Assembly: GCA_020846875.1 (NCBI GenBank)
Contig: JADLDB010000056.1
Span: 107,413 to 171,412, forward strand
Reading direction: 5' to 3'
From: Myxococcales bacterium
GTDB lineage: Bacteria > Myxococcota > Myxococcia > Myxococcales > Myxococcaceae
Length of the DNA stretch: 64,000 nt
The position numbers and the translations under genes are program-made. Below, piece by piece: positions 10,064 to 17,838 of the stretch; position 1 is the first letter of the stretch; the number at the start of each line of letters is the position of its first letter. The notes beneath the pieces were generated by a model, which did no database searches, had not been told where the DNA came from, and was given only the letters and a program-made list of their open reading frames with translations.

Positions 10064-11536
10064 CTACTTAACCCATGCCCGGTGGGACGCCAGCAGGCCC
10101 GCCGCCACTTCGGAACAGATCAGCGGCAGAACGCCGCCGCCCCCGACGATGTTGACGATGTGGGAGGGTGAACCCCGGCACACGCCTCCCCACGCCGGCT
10201 GTTCGGCCAGCCCCACCGACGCGTAGGTCGAGAAGTCGACGAAGAGCCCGGTGGGGAGCTGCGTCTTCCCGCTGCACAAGAGGTGAGCCTGGGGGCTGGT
10301 CTCCACGACCTCCTGGACGACGAAGCCGCCGCCCACGGGATCCTCAACGGCCTTCGCGCACACCTGATTCCAGTCGAGCGCCTGCCCGTACGCCGCCTTC
10401 ACCCGCTCGGCGAAGCCCGGCTCGTGACGGGTGCGGCCCACGAAGACGGCCCGGCCGCCGTAGTCCCAGCTGCGCTTCAAGACGTAGCGATCCGGCTCCG
10501 CCGCCACCCGCGCGCGCAAGGCCTCGCCCCGGAAGTGCCGCGTCCAGGGGACGGCTTCGGCGATCGCCTGCAGCTCGTCCGCGGTGAGGCCCGCCGCCTT
10601 CGCCAGCGCCGAGTCTTCTTGTGCCTCCGACAGGAGCGCGAACACCGCCTTCACCTCTACCTGCGAGGCGGGAAGGTTCAGCACCACCGCGCGCGTGCCG
10701 TTCTTCTCCAGGAGCAGCCGCTTCACGTACTCGGCGCCGGCGAGGTCCGCCTCCTCCAGCCGCCGCACGAAGACGTGCCGGTACACCAGCTCGTACGCCT
10801 TGGCGTGGGCGCGCACCGCGTCGTCGCCGGACAGCTCGTCGGGGAACACCACGTCGGCATCGGCGCCGTACTCGCCGAAGCGCTCGCACAGGTAGCGCTG
10901 CTCGGTCAGTTGGGCGTCGTTGCGGCGGCAGAGCAGGGCGACGGTCCGCGCGGCCTTCCCCGCTCGCACCTGCGCGTAGCCGGCCTGGAGCGCGTCGTAG
11001 AGCGCGCGCGCGTTGGAGCCGTTCTGCTTCTTCCACCCGTCGATGATCGCCGCCGAGGCACCCCACGCGCGGCCCACCACCTCGAGGAAGGTGTGCGCGG
11101 CGATGTCCGAGTAGCCCTGCATCGCGGGGATGGTGGCGTTCACCTCCAGCGCCATCACCGCGCGTCCCACGAAGAAGTCCACCCGGGTGGTGACCAGCGT
11201 GGCCAGCGCGGTGAACGTCGCCTTCGCCAGCTCGCGCTCCAGCGGCGACAGCCCGTCCAGCACCAGTCCAGCCCGCTCCCCCGAGAGCACCAGCCGCGAC
11301 AGCTTCAGGGTGGCGCTGGCGATGTGCGCGGCGAGCTTCTGACGGCGGGCGAGCTCGTGGGCCGGGAGGATCACCGGGGTGGCGGTGATGGGAATGGGCT
11401 TCGTCGAGCCGTCCTCCTTCTTCGTCACCGCCAGGCCGCGCTGGTACGCGGTGGCGGCCAGCTCTTCTCCGAAGCGCGCCGCGTCGTTTTCGAGAGCAGC
11501 GAGCAGCTCCTTCTGATCGGCAGGCGACAGCACCAT
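10064..11536 (-). CDS. Putative ATP-grasp-like protein of unknown substrate
   Basis: A 490-residue cytoplasmic protein without signal or membrane segments. The first half is helical. The second half reads like an ATP-grasp fold: RYVLKRSWDYGGRAVFVGR (about 347-365) has the nucleotide-binding Lys followed by a Gly-rich loop, and FVVQEVVE is the usual hinge strand. The end carries AWGGVCRGSP and IVNIVGGGGVLPL. This resembles circularly permuted ATP-grasp enzymes such as glutathionylspermidine-synthase relatives, which join carboxylates to amines, but I cannot name a substrate. Its neighbour is the BI-1 gene. The assignment rests on motif reading only. Confidence 0.55.
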   Translation of the reverse strand: MVLSPADQKELLAALENDAARFGEELAATAYQRGLAVTKKEDGSTKPIPITATPVILPAHELARRQKLAAHIASATLKLSRLVLSGERAGLVLDGLSPLERELAKATFTALATLVTTRVDFFVGRAVMALEVNATIPAMQGYSDIAAHTFLEVVGRAWGASAAIIDGWKKQNGSNARALYDALQAGYAQVRAGKAARTVALLCRRNDAQLTEQRYLCERFGEYGADADVVFPDELSGDDAVRAHAKAYELVYRHVFVRRLEEADLAGAEYVKRLLLEKNGTRAVVLNLPASQVEVKAVFALLSEAQEDSALAKAAGLTADELQAIAEAVPWTRHFRGEALRARVAAEPDRYVLKRSWDYGGRAVFVGRTRHEPGFAERVKAAYGQALDWNQVCAKAVEDPVGGGFVVQEVVETSPQAHLLCSGKTQLPTGLFVDFSTYASVGLAEQPAWGGVCRGSPSHIVNIVGGGGVLPLICSEVAAGLLASHRAWVK

Positions 11537-11664
11537 GGGCCCGCTGTCTAACCCATCGCGCTGCGCTCTTGGGGCAACCGTTGCGTGACGGCCCCCTTTG
11601 CGCTTTGTCGGCGGGCAGATCCCGCACCGTCGAGGCGCGCGCTGGCTGGAAAGGAAGGCACGTC

Positions 11665-12210
11665 ATGATCCACCGCTTCACCCGAGAGCAGGGGGCGCTT
11701 CTCGTCATCGATCTGCAGGAGCGCCTCGCCGCCGCCATGGCCCCCGAGCGCCTGGAGCGGGTGGTGAACCGCGCGAAGGCCGCCATCGAAGGCGCCAAGG
11801 CGCTGGCCCTGCCGCTGGCGATCACCGAGCAGTACCCGAAGGGCCTCGGCCCTACCCTCAAGCCGATCGCCGAGGCGATCCCCGGCTTCTCGCCGGTGGA
11901 GAAGTCCGAGTTCTCTGCCTGGCTGCCGGCGGTGAAAGAAAGGCTGGCCGGCCGCACCAGCGTGCTGGTGACGGGCATGGAGACGCACGTGTGCGTCTTC
12001 CAGACGGTGCGCGCGCTCAAGGACGCGGGGCTGACTCCCTACGTGGCGGTGGACGCGGTGCTGTCCCGCAGCGACACCGACTACCGCGCCGGCCTCGAGC
12101 TGTGCCGCGATCTCGGCGCGCAGCTCACCACCGTGGAGGCCGCGCTCTTCGATGCCCTGGGGCGCGCGGGGACGCCGGAGTTCAAGGCGATCTCCAACGC
12201 CGTGAAATGA
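11665..12210 (+). CDS. Isochorismatase-family cysteine hydrolase
   Basis: A 181-residue alpha/beta hydrolase of the isochorismatase/nicotinamidase superfamily (YcaC branch). The catalytic triad is visible: Asp16 in LLVIDLQER, Lys80 in SPVEKSEFSAW and nucleophile Cys110 in VTGMETHVCV, with the usual Gly-Met-Glu-Thr-His cis-peptide stretch. Members hydrolyse small amides or vinyl ethers, and the substrate cannot be read from sequence. Start 11665 is supported by AAGGAAGG seven bases upstream and by the family N-terminus; the longer frame upstream is non-family sequence. It is divergent from the ATP-grasp-like gene and followed after 90 bp by a lipoprotein gene. Confidence 0.88.
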   Translation: MIHRFTREQGALLVIDLQERLAAAMAPERLERVVNRAKAAIEGAKALALPLAITEQYPKGLGPTLKPIAEAIPGFSPVEKSEFSAWLPAVKERLAGRTSVLVTGMETHVCVFQTVRALKDAGLTPYVAVDAVLSRSDTDYRAGLELCRDLGAQLTTVEAALFDALGRAGTPEFKAISNAVK

Positions 12211-12300
12211 TCCCCGCGCAAGGGGGAGATGTAGGGGGAGGTGCTCGTCGCGGGTATTGGTCTGCGCCGGTCGCCAGGGACCGTGCGACACTCTCGCGTC

Positions 12301-14868
12301 ATGCGCGCCTGTCGCTGGCTGGCAGTTGGACTGGTCGTCGCAGTCCTCGCGGTGGGCTGTTCCGGGAAGCCGTCCTCGGGGGCGATCCAGGTGAAGGTGA
12401 ACCTGCTGCCCGGTCTGAAGAGCACCTGCGTGCGCGTCGAGGTCTACCCCTCGGGAGGAGTCACGCCGGAGGAGAGTGGGCCCATCCTCCTCGCAGGCAA
12501 GACACAGGTGACGGTGGGCGTGTTGCCGACGGGGCAGGCCGAGCCGGTGACGGTGCAGGCGGTGGGCTACTCCGACGCGGACTGCAACTCGCGCACGACG
12601 CCCGCCGAGGTCAGCGACATGGTCTCGGGGCGCTTCGCCACGCCGGTCACCGTGCTGGAGATCACGCTGGGGCCGCCTTCCGGCGACGGCGGGACGGACG
12701 CGGGCATGGGCGGAGGCCTGGACGGGGGAAGCGACGCGGGCGTCGACGGAGACGGGGACGGCTTCCTCGTGCCCGAGGACTGCGACGACACCGATCCGCT
12801 CATCAAGCCTGGCGCCCAGGAGCTGTGCAGAGATCGCCTCGACAACGACTGCGATCAGCTCATCGACTGCGCGGACTCGAGCTGCGATCTCCAGGTGTGC
12901 GCGGTGACGATGAACGGCGGGGCGACTTGCGGCAGCGGCCTGTGCCTCGAGATCGCTTGTGGCGACCAGGAAGACAACGACGGAGATGGACTGCCTGACT
13001 GCCGCGACCTGGCGGACTGCACCGGACAGACGTGCGGAGCTTCCGGGACCTGTGACGCCGCGGACGGCGGCCGCTGCGTGGCGCTGAACGAGATGAGCCT
13101 GTGCAACGACGGCCAGGACAACGACACCGACACCTTTGTCGACTGCGCCGACTCCGACTGTCCGGTGGGCTCGGTGTGCAGCGACTTCGATCCCTGCACC
13201 GACATGGACACCTGCAACGGCTCGGGCGCCTGCGTCCCCGCAGGCCCGGTGACGTGCATGAGCCCGCCCAACACCGCCTGCTACGAGATGATGGGCACCT
13301 GTCTGCCCGACGCGGGCGGCAGCTGCGACTACAGGCTGAACCAGGGCATGAGTTGCAGCGACGGTCGCGTGTGCACCAAGGGCGACAGCTGCGACGCGGA
13401 CGGCGGCTGCGTGGGTGCTCCGGCGTGCGACACCCCGCCCAACGCCTGCTACGGCGCGCTCGGCACCTGCAACGAGGCGGACGGCGGCGGCTGCGACTAC
13501 GCCCCACTCCCGCCCGGGCCGTGCGACGACAGGAACAACTGCACCGCCAACGATAGCTGTGACGGCGACGGTGGGTGCGCGGGCAGCCCCGTCGCCTGCA
13601 CGCCGGATCAATGCCAGCAGCAGGCGGGCTGCACCGACGCCGGGACGTGCCTCTTCAGCGTCAAAGTCGGAGGCGCCTGCGACGCCGGGCCTGGGCCCCT
13701 CGGCTCCTGCAATGCGGCCGGCGCCTGCGTCCCCAAGCCGGCGAACGTTTTCCCCTTCACTCCGAGCAACTTCACCGAGGCGCAGTTGCCGGCGACCGCC
13801 GGGGCGCTCACCTTCGACTGCGGTACCACCACGGTGGACACGGGAGCCCCGGGCGCGTCGTCGCTGACCTGGACGAACAACTGTACGGGCAATCCTGGCG
13901 CTCCGGCGTTCACTGAGGTGACGATCGGCTCGGCCGGGGCGGTGTTGCTCTTTGCGGATTCGCTTACCGTCGCCAGCGGTGCCACGTTGCGTGCGGTGGG
14001 CTCGCGGGCGCTGATCCTGGCGGTGCGAAACGACGCCACCGTCAACGGCACGATTGACGTGGGCTCGACGAACGTCGCCGGCGCCGGCGCCAACCAGGAC
14101 TGTGTTGGCGCGGCAGGTACCAACGGGGGAGATGGCACGGGCAGCGGCAGCAACACTGCAGGCGGTGGCGGCGGGGGGGCCTTCGGCTCCAACGGTGGCG
14201 CAGGCGCAGTAGGTGAGGGCGCTACGGCCGGCGCTGCAGGTGCCGCGATCACCGGGACCGGGCGGCTGGTACCGCTTCGCGGCGGGTGCAACGGCGGCAA
14301 CGGCGGGCGGGTCTCCAGCCAGAACGGCATCGGCGGCAACGGCGGCGGAGCGGTGCAATTGACCGTCGCAGGCACCCTCCTCGTCTCCTCGACCGGCCGC
14401 GTGACTGCCTACGGGCGTGGGGGACAGGGGGGCTTGAACACCGGAGGAAGCAACTCGGGGACGCGGGGCGGCGGGGGGGGCGCCGGGAGCGGCGGAGGAA
14501 TCCTCCTCGAAGCAGCCACGCTCAGCCTGAATCCGATGGGGGCGATCACCGCCAACGGCGGCTCCGGAGCCCAAGCGGCGGGCGGAAGCACGGGCGCAGA
14601 CGGAAGAAGCGGCAACGTCGCGTCGTCGGCGATCGTCACCGGGGCGACGAGTGGCACCTGTGGCGGAGACGGGGGTGATGGTGCGGCTGGGTCGACCAAC
14701 GCGACGGGAGGAGCCCCGGGCAACTGCTACAACGGCGACAGCGGCGGAGGCGGCGGCGGCGGAGTGGGGCGCATCTTCTTGCGCGGCTCCACCTCCTGCA
14801 CCCTCAGCGGGGTGATCAGTCCCCCAGCTCGTGGCAGCGGCGCCAACGGGTGTCCGCCAGTGCCCTGA
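12301..14868 (+). CDS. MopE-like Cys-rich lipoprotein with Gly-rich C-terminal region
   Basis: An 855-residue predicted lipoprotein (signal MRACRWLAVGLVVAVLAVGC). After about 130 residues of beta-rich sequence comes a MopE-type putative metal-binding motif (DGDGDGFLVPEDCDDTDP ... DNDCDQLIDC, about 155-200). It is followed by repeated Cys-rich units such as CNDGQDNDTDTFVDCADSDC and CSDGRVCTKGDSCDADGGC to about residue 480. The last 370 residues are a Gly/Ala/Asn-rich beta-solenoid-like region (GGGGGGAFGSNGGAG and similar). The layout is typical of large myxobacterial outer-surface proteins, and the DxDGDG loops suggest calcium binding. Start 12301 is fixed by the signal peptide. Function on the surface is unknown. 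Confidence 0.82.
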   Translation: MRACRWLAVGLVVAVLAVGCSGKPSSGAIQVKVNLLPGLKSTCVRVEVYPSGGVTPEESGPILLAGKTQVTVGVLPTGQAEPVTVQAVGYSDADCNSRTTPAEVSDMVSGRFATPVTVLEITLGPPSGDGGTDAGMGGGLDGGSDAGVDGDGDGFLVPEDCDDTDPLIKPGAQELCRDRLDNDCDQLIDCADSSCDLQVCAVTMNGGATCGSGLCLEIACGDQEDNDGDGLPDCRDLADCTGQTCGASGTCDAADGGRCVALNEMSLCNDGQDNDTDTFVDCADSDCPVGSVCSDFDPCTDMDTCNGSGACVPAGPVTCMSPPNTACYEMMGTCLPDAGGSCDYRLNQGMSCSDGRVCTKGDSCDADGGCVGAPACDTPPNACYGALGTCNEADGGGCDYAPLPPGPCDDRNNCTANDSCDGDGGCAGSPVACTPDQCQQQAGCTDAGTCLFSVKVGGACDAGPGPLGSCNAAGACVPKPANVFPFTPSNFTEAQLPATAGALTFDCGTTTVDTGAPGASSLTWTNNCTGNPGAPAFTEVTIGSAGAVLLFADSLTVASGATLRAVGSRALILAVRNDATVNGTIDVGSTNVAGAGANQDCVGAAGTNGGDGTGSGSNTAGGGGGGAFGSNGGAGAVGEGATAGAAGAAITGTGRLVPLRGGCNGGNGGRVSSQNGIGGNGGGAVQLTVAGTLLVSSTGRVTAYGRGGQGGLNTGGSNSGTRGGGGGAGSGGGILLEAATLSLNPMGAITANGGSGAQAAGGSTGADGRSGNVASSAIVTGATSGTCGGDGGDGAAGSTNATGGAPGNCYNGDSGGGGGGGVGRIFLRGSTSCTLSGVISPPARGSGANGCPPVP

Positions 14869-14871
14869 CCG

Positions 14872-15771
14872 TCACGCCCTCGCCGCGCTCACCATGCCCG
14901 GCACCGTCGCCAACCGCCGGGCCAGGTAGTCCACGAAGACGCGCGCCCTCAGGGGGATGAAGCGCGCCGACGGGTACACCACGCTCACCTCGATCGGCGT
15001 CAGCGGGTGCGCCGGCAGTACCTCCACCAGCCGCCCCCTCCTCACGTCGTCCGCGACGAGGAACTCGATGACGAGGCCGATCCCCAGCCCGCGCAGGAGC
15101 GCCTCGCGCAGCACCACCGCGTTGTTCGACAGGAAGCCGGGCGACATGGTCACCGTGGCCCGGCCCGCCGTCACCTGATCTCCGGTGGGCAGACCGCTGA
15201 AGCGCACCGAGCGGTGATCCGCGAGGTCTGCCGGCTGCTGGGGCGCGCCGTGCGCCTTCAGGTACGCCGGGCTCGCCACCAAGAGCCGCCGCATCGTCCC
15301 CAGGCGCCGCCGCACCACCGACGGATCCTTCACCTCGCCCAGCCGCAGCGCGAGATCCGCGCCCTCCGCCACCAGGTCCACGAAGGCGTCCAGGCAGGTC
15401 ACCTCGCACCGCACCTGCGGGTGATCGCGCTGGAACTCCGCCGCCACCGGCCCCAGGAACATCTCTCCCAGCACCACCGGCCCGTGCACCTTGAGCGTCC
15501 CCTGCGGCGCCTCCCGCTCCTCCAGCTCCGTGTCCGCCTCGTCCAGCGCGTCGATCAACGAGCGGCACCGCTGGTAGTACCGCTGCCCCGCCTCCGTCAC
15601 CGTCACGCTGCGGGTGCTGCGCAGCAGCAACTGGCTGCGCAGCCGCGCCTCCAGCGCCGCCAGCGCCTTCGACACCGTGGGCTGCGTCACCCCCAGGTCC
15701 CGCGCCGCCTTCGACAGGCTGCGGCGCTCCACCACCTTGGCGAACACCCGGATCTGTTGCAGCTGGTCCAT
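14872..15771 (-). CDS. LysR-family transcriptional regulator
   Basis: A 299-residue LysR-type regulator. Residues 1-60 form the winged helix-turn-helix (QLQQIRVFAKVVERRSLSKAARDLGVTQPTVSKALAALEARL), and the rest is the two-lobe effector-binding domain with PVVLGEMFLGPVAAEFQRDHP, QVRCEV and the ERGEGADLALRLG-like middle. It resembles the CrgA/DmlR branch. It is divergently transcribed from the oxidoreductase gene at 15866, and a near-perfect dyad starts one base upstream of its ATG. It therefore very probably controls that neighbour and represses itself. The inducer cannot be predicted. Confidence 0.93.
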   Translation of the reverse strand: MDQLQQIRVFAKVVERRSLSKAARDLGVTQPTVSKALAALEARLRSQLLLRSTRSVTVTEAGQRYYQRCRSLIDALDEADTELEEREAPQGTLKVHGPVVLGEMFLGPVAAEFQRDHPQVRCEVTCLDAFVDLVAEGADLALRLGEVKDPSVVRRRLGTMRRLLVASPAYLKAHGAPQQPADLADHRSVRFSGLPTGDQVTAGRATVTMSPGFLSNNAVVLREALLRGLGIGLVIEFLVADDVRRGRLVEVLPAHPLTPIEVSVVYPSARFIPLRARVFVDYLARRLATVPGMVSAARA

Positions 15772-15772
15772 G

Positions 15773-15797
15773 GATTCATTCCACTCCGGAATGAGTC
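15773..15797. promoter_or_regulatory. Probable LysR operator
   Basis: GATTCATTCC (15773-15782), spacer ACTCC, GGAATGAGTC (15788-15797): a dyad matching 9 of 10 positions per arm. It lies in the 94-bp gap between the divergent lysR-type and oxidoreductase genes and abuts the regulator start codon, the usual place for a LysR recognition and autorepression site. Confidence 0.7.
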
Positions 15798-15865
15798 ATA
15801 TCGCCACCCTCGGTCTTCTGGGGCCGCGCCCTCGCCTCTAGTTTCCTCGTCACCGAGGAGGTCAC

Positions 15866-16525
15866 ATGAAGATCGCGGTCTTTGGCACGGGGGACGTGGG
15901 ACAGGCCATTGCCACCAAGCTGGTCTCGCTGGGACACGAGGTGAGGCTCGGCTCCCGCACGGCCACCAACGAGAAGGCGAAGGCCTGGGTGGAAAAGACG
16001 GGGGCGAAGGCCTCCACCGGCACCTACGCGGACGCGGCGAAGTTCGGCGAGTGGGTGTTCAACTGCACCCTGGGCGCCGGCACCATCGAGGCCCTCAAGA
16101 TGGCGGGGGAAGGCGCCCTGGACGGGAAGATCGTCGTCGACCTCTCCAACCCGCTGGACTTCACGAAGGGCATGCCGCCGTCGCTGTTCCTCTCCAACAC
16201 CGACTCGCTGGGCGAGGCCGTGCAGCGCACCTTCCCGAAGGCGAAGGTGGTGAAGACGCTCAACACCATGTGGAACGGGATCATGGTGAACCCGCGCCTG
16301 CTGCCCGACACCCACGTCAACTACCTCTGCGGCAACGACGCGGGCGCCAGGGGACAGGTGAAGGAGCTGCTCAAGAGCTTCGGCTGGAAGGACGAGGAGC
16401 TGCTCGATCTGGGCGACATCACCAACGCGCGCGGTACCGAGTCCATCCTGCCGCTGTGGGTGCGCGTGTACGGCGCCACGAAGAGCGGCGCCTTCAACTT
16501 CAAGATCGTCGCCGCGAAGGGCTGA
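15866..16525 (+). CDS. NAD(P)-binding F420-dependent-oxidoreductase-like protein
   Basis: A 219-residue Rossmann-fold protein of the NADP oxidoreductase, coenzyme F420-dependent family (FNO-like, YqaI branch). The dinucleotide motif is KIAVFGTGDVGQAIATKLVSLGHEV at the N-terminus, followed by LGSRTATNEKA, whose Arg suits the NADP phosphate. KTLNTMWNGIMVNP and NYLCGNDAGARGQVKELLKSFGW follow as usual for the family. Such proteins reduce or oxidise small substrates with NADP, and F420 use is not implied. A strong ribosome site (GAGGAGG) precedes the ATG. It is divergent from, and probably regulated by, the LysR gene. Confidence 0.87.
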   Translation: MKIAVFGTGDVGQAIATKLVSLGHEVRLGSRTATNEKAKAWVEKTGAKASTGTYADAAKFGEWVFNCTLGAGTIEALKMAGEGALDGKIVVDLSNPLDFTKGMPPSLFLSNTDSLGEAVQRTFPKAKVVKTLNTMWNGIMVNPRLLPDTHVNYLCGNDAGARGQVKELLKSFGWKDEELLDLGDITNARGTESILPLWVRVYGATKSGAFNFKIVAAKG

Positions 16526-16546
16526 CGAAGATCTCTTGGGGGAACC

Positions 16547-16607
16547 CGTCGGCCGTGGCCGCGGTGGGCGCTCTTTTTGGGGCTTCCGCCGCGGACCACG
16601 GCCGATG
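16547..16607. repeat. Long inverted repeat (18-bp stem, one bulge) before the pteridine operon
   Basis: Left arm core CGGCCGTGGCCGCGG (16550-16564) pairs fully with the right arm 16589-16604 (CCGCGG, bulged A, CCACGGCCG). Three more pairs, one of them G-U, extend the base outwards to 16547 and 16607. The 24-base loop contains CTTTTTGG. It lies 22 bp after the oxidoreductase stop and 60 bp before folB. No T-run follows it, so it may be a terminator, an mRNA structure or a small palindromic element. Confidence 0.7.
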
Positions 16608-16666
16608 TCTTGGGTGGTGGCGGCGCAGTGGCTTTCCGGGCGCGCGCGCCGTACATCAGGCGCCGC

Positions 16667-17413
16667 ATGACTCGAAAGCTGGATCGGCTGTCGCTCAAGG
16701 GGATGCGCTTCGACTGCATCGTCGGCCTGCGGGAGGTCGAGCGCACCACGCCCCAGCCGGTGGAGCTGGACGTGACGCTGCACTTCGATACCCGCGACGC
16801 GGCCAGGCTGTCGCGCCTGTCGCAGACGGTGGACTACGCGCGGCTGTTGGGCGAGCTGCGCTTCATCTTGGTGGCCTCGCGGTTCCGCCTGCTGGAGAGC
16901 GCGGCCGAGGCGGTGGCAGCGTGGCTGTTGGCGTCTCCCAGCCAGGACGTGCCCCGGCCCCAGGTGGAGGCGGTGGACGTGAAGCTGTCCAAGCTGGTGG
17001 CCCTGTCCGGCGCGGCGATCCCCACCCTGGAGATCCACCGCGCCCGCGAGGACTTCAAGCTGATCACCGAGCGCAAGTCCTTCGGCTTCGTGGACGTCGT
17101 CTTCGAGACGAAGGAGTGCGGCGTGTACCGCGAGCGGATCCACCCGCGCACCGTGCTGCCCACCCACGTGCACCGGCACCTCGACGAGTCCGAGCTGGTG
17201 CTGGGCGACGGGCTTCTGCTCCAGGGCGAGCCGGTGGCCGCGGGCCTCGCGCACGTCTGGCCGCGCGGGTACGCCCACCGCTACGAGAACCCTACCGACA
17301 CGGAGCAGAGCTTCCTGTGCATCGATCGCCCCGCCTTCATCCCCACCGACGAGGTGCTGGTGGACGTGCCGGTGGCGGAGCTCAGGCGCACCGAGCCGCT
17401 GCGCTTCTTCTGA
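16667..17413 (+). CDS. Dihydroneopterin aldolase (FolB) fused to a cupin-like domain
   Basis: A 248-residue two-domain protein. Residues 1-122 are a FolB-type tunnelling-fold domain (LKGMRFDCIVGLREVER; Tyr57 in TVDYARLL; Lys109 in VDVKLSKLVAL), which cleaves dihydroneopterin in folate synthesis or epimerises it. Residues about 135-248 look like a cupin: RERIHPRTVLPTHVHRH followed by DESELVLGDG, then VWPRGYAHRYENP, giving a plausible metal site of His167, His169 and Glu174. FolB alone is about 120 residues, so the C-terminal half is an addition. It starts the operon with queD and folE. Start 16667 was chosen because the upstream frame has no FolB-like sequence. A role in folate or another pterin pathway is inferred from context. 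Confidence 0.78.
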   Translation: MTRKLDRLSLKGMRFDCIVGLREVERTTPQPVELDVTLHFDTRDAARLSRLSQTVDYARLLGELRFILVASRFRLLESAAEAVAAWLLASPSQDVPRPQVEAVDVKLSKLVALSGAAIPTLEIHRAREDFKLITERKSFGFVDVVFETKECGVYRERIHPRTVLPTHVHRHLDESELVLGDGLLLQGEPVAAGLAHVWPRGYAHRYENPTDTEQSFLCIDRPAFIPTDEVLVDVPVAELRRTEPLRFF

Positions 17414-17487
17414 CGCGCCAGGAAGCCTGCCAGCCCCGGCGGGCCCCCGTCGACAAGCGCGCCGGACCACCGTAAAGGAGCATCGCC

Positions 17488-17838
17488 ATGGAGATGTCGC
17501 TGTCCGTCGACTTCCACTTCAGCGCCGCGCACGCCCTGCCGTTCTACGATGGCCCCTGCAAGCGCCTGCACGGGCACAACTACGTCCTGCGGGTGACCCT
17601 CACCGGGCGACCCCAGCCCAAGGACGGGATGATCCGCGACTTCGACGAGGTGAAGAAGACCGTCTGGGACAAGGTGCTGGTGAAGCTCGATCACTACCAC
17701 TTGAACGAGATCATCGAGAACCCGACCGCCGAGAACCTGGTGGTGTGGATGTGGGAGCGCCTCGCGTCGCTGGTGCCGGGCCTGCAGGAGCTCAAGCTGT
17801 GGGAGACCCCGGAGTACTGCGTCACCTACCGGGCATGA
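17488..17838 (+). CDS. queD: 6-carboxytetrahydropterin synthase / 6-pyruvoyltetrahydropterin synthase family
   Basis: A 116-residue QueD/PTPS enzyme that converts dihydroneopterin triphosphate to a tetrahydropterin, the second step towards queuosine or other pterins. Zinc ligands are His15 (FSAAHAL), His28 and His30 (LHGHNY). The catalytic Cys24 (GPCKRLHGH), Asp68-His69 (KLDHYHLNE) and the substrate-binding Glu106 (LWETPEY) are all present. AAAGGAG precedes the start. The gene ends inside the start of folE (ATGA overlap), so the two are translationally coupled. No queC, queE or queF is in the window, so which pterin product is made is not settled, although a tgt-containing gene lies 30 kb away. 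Confidence 0.9.
   Translation: MEMSLSVDFHFSAAHALPFYDGPCKRLHGHNYVLRVTLTGRPQPKDGMIRDFDEVKKTVWDKVLVKLDHYHLNEIIENPTAENLVVWMWERLASLVPGLQELKLWETPEYCVTYRA

Noticed and set aside
12855..13507. Arg/Ser-rich frames antisense to the MopE-like gene
   Set aside because: They are the complement of Asp/Gly/Cys-rich codons of the lipoprotein, not independent genes.
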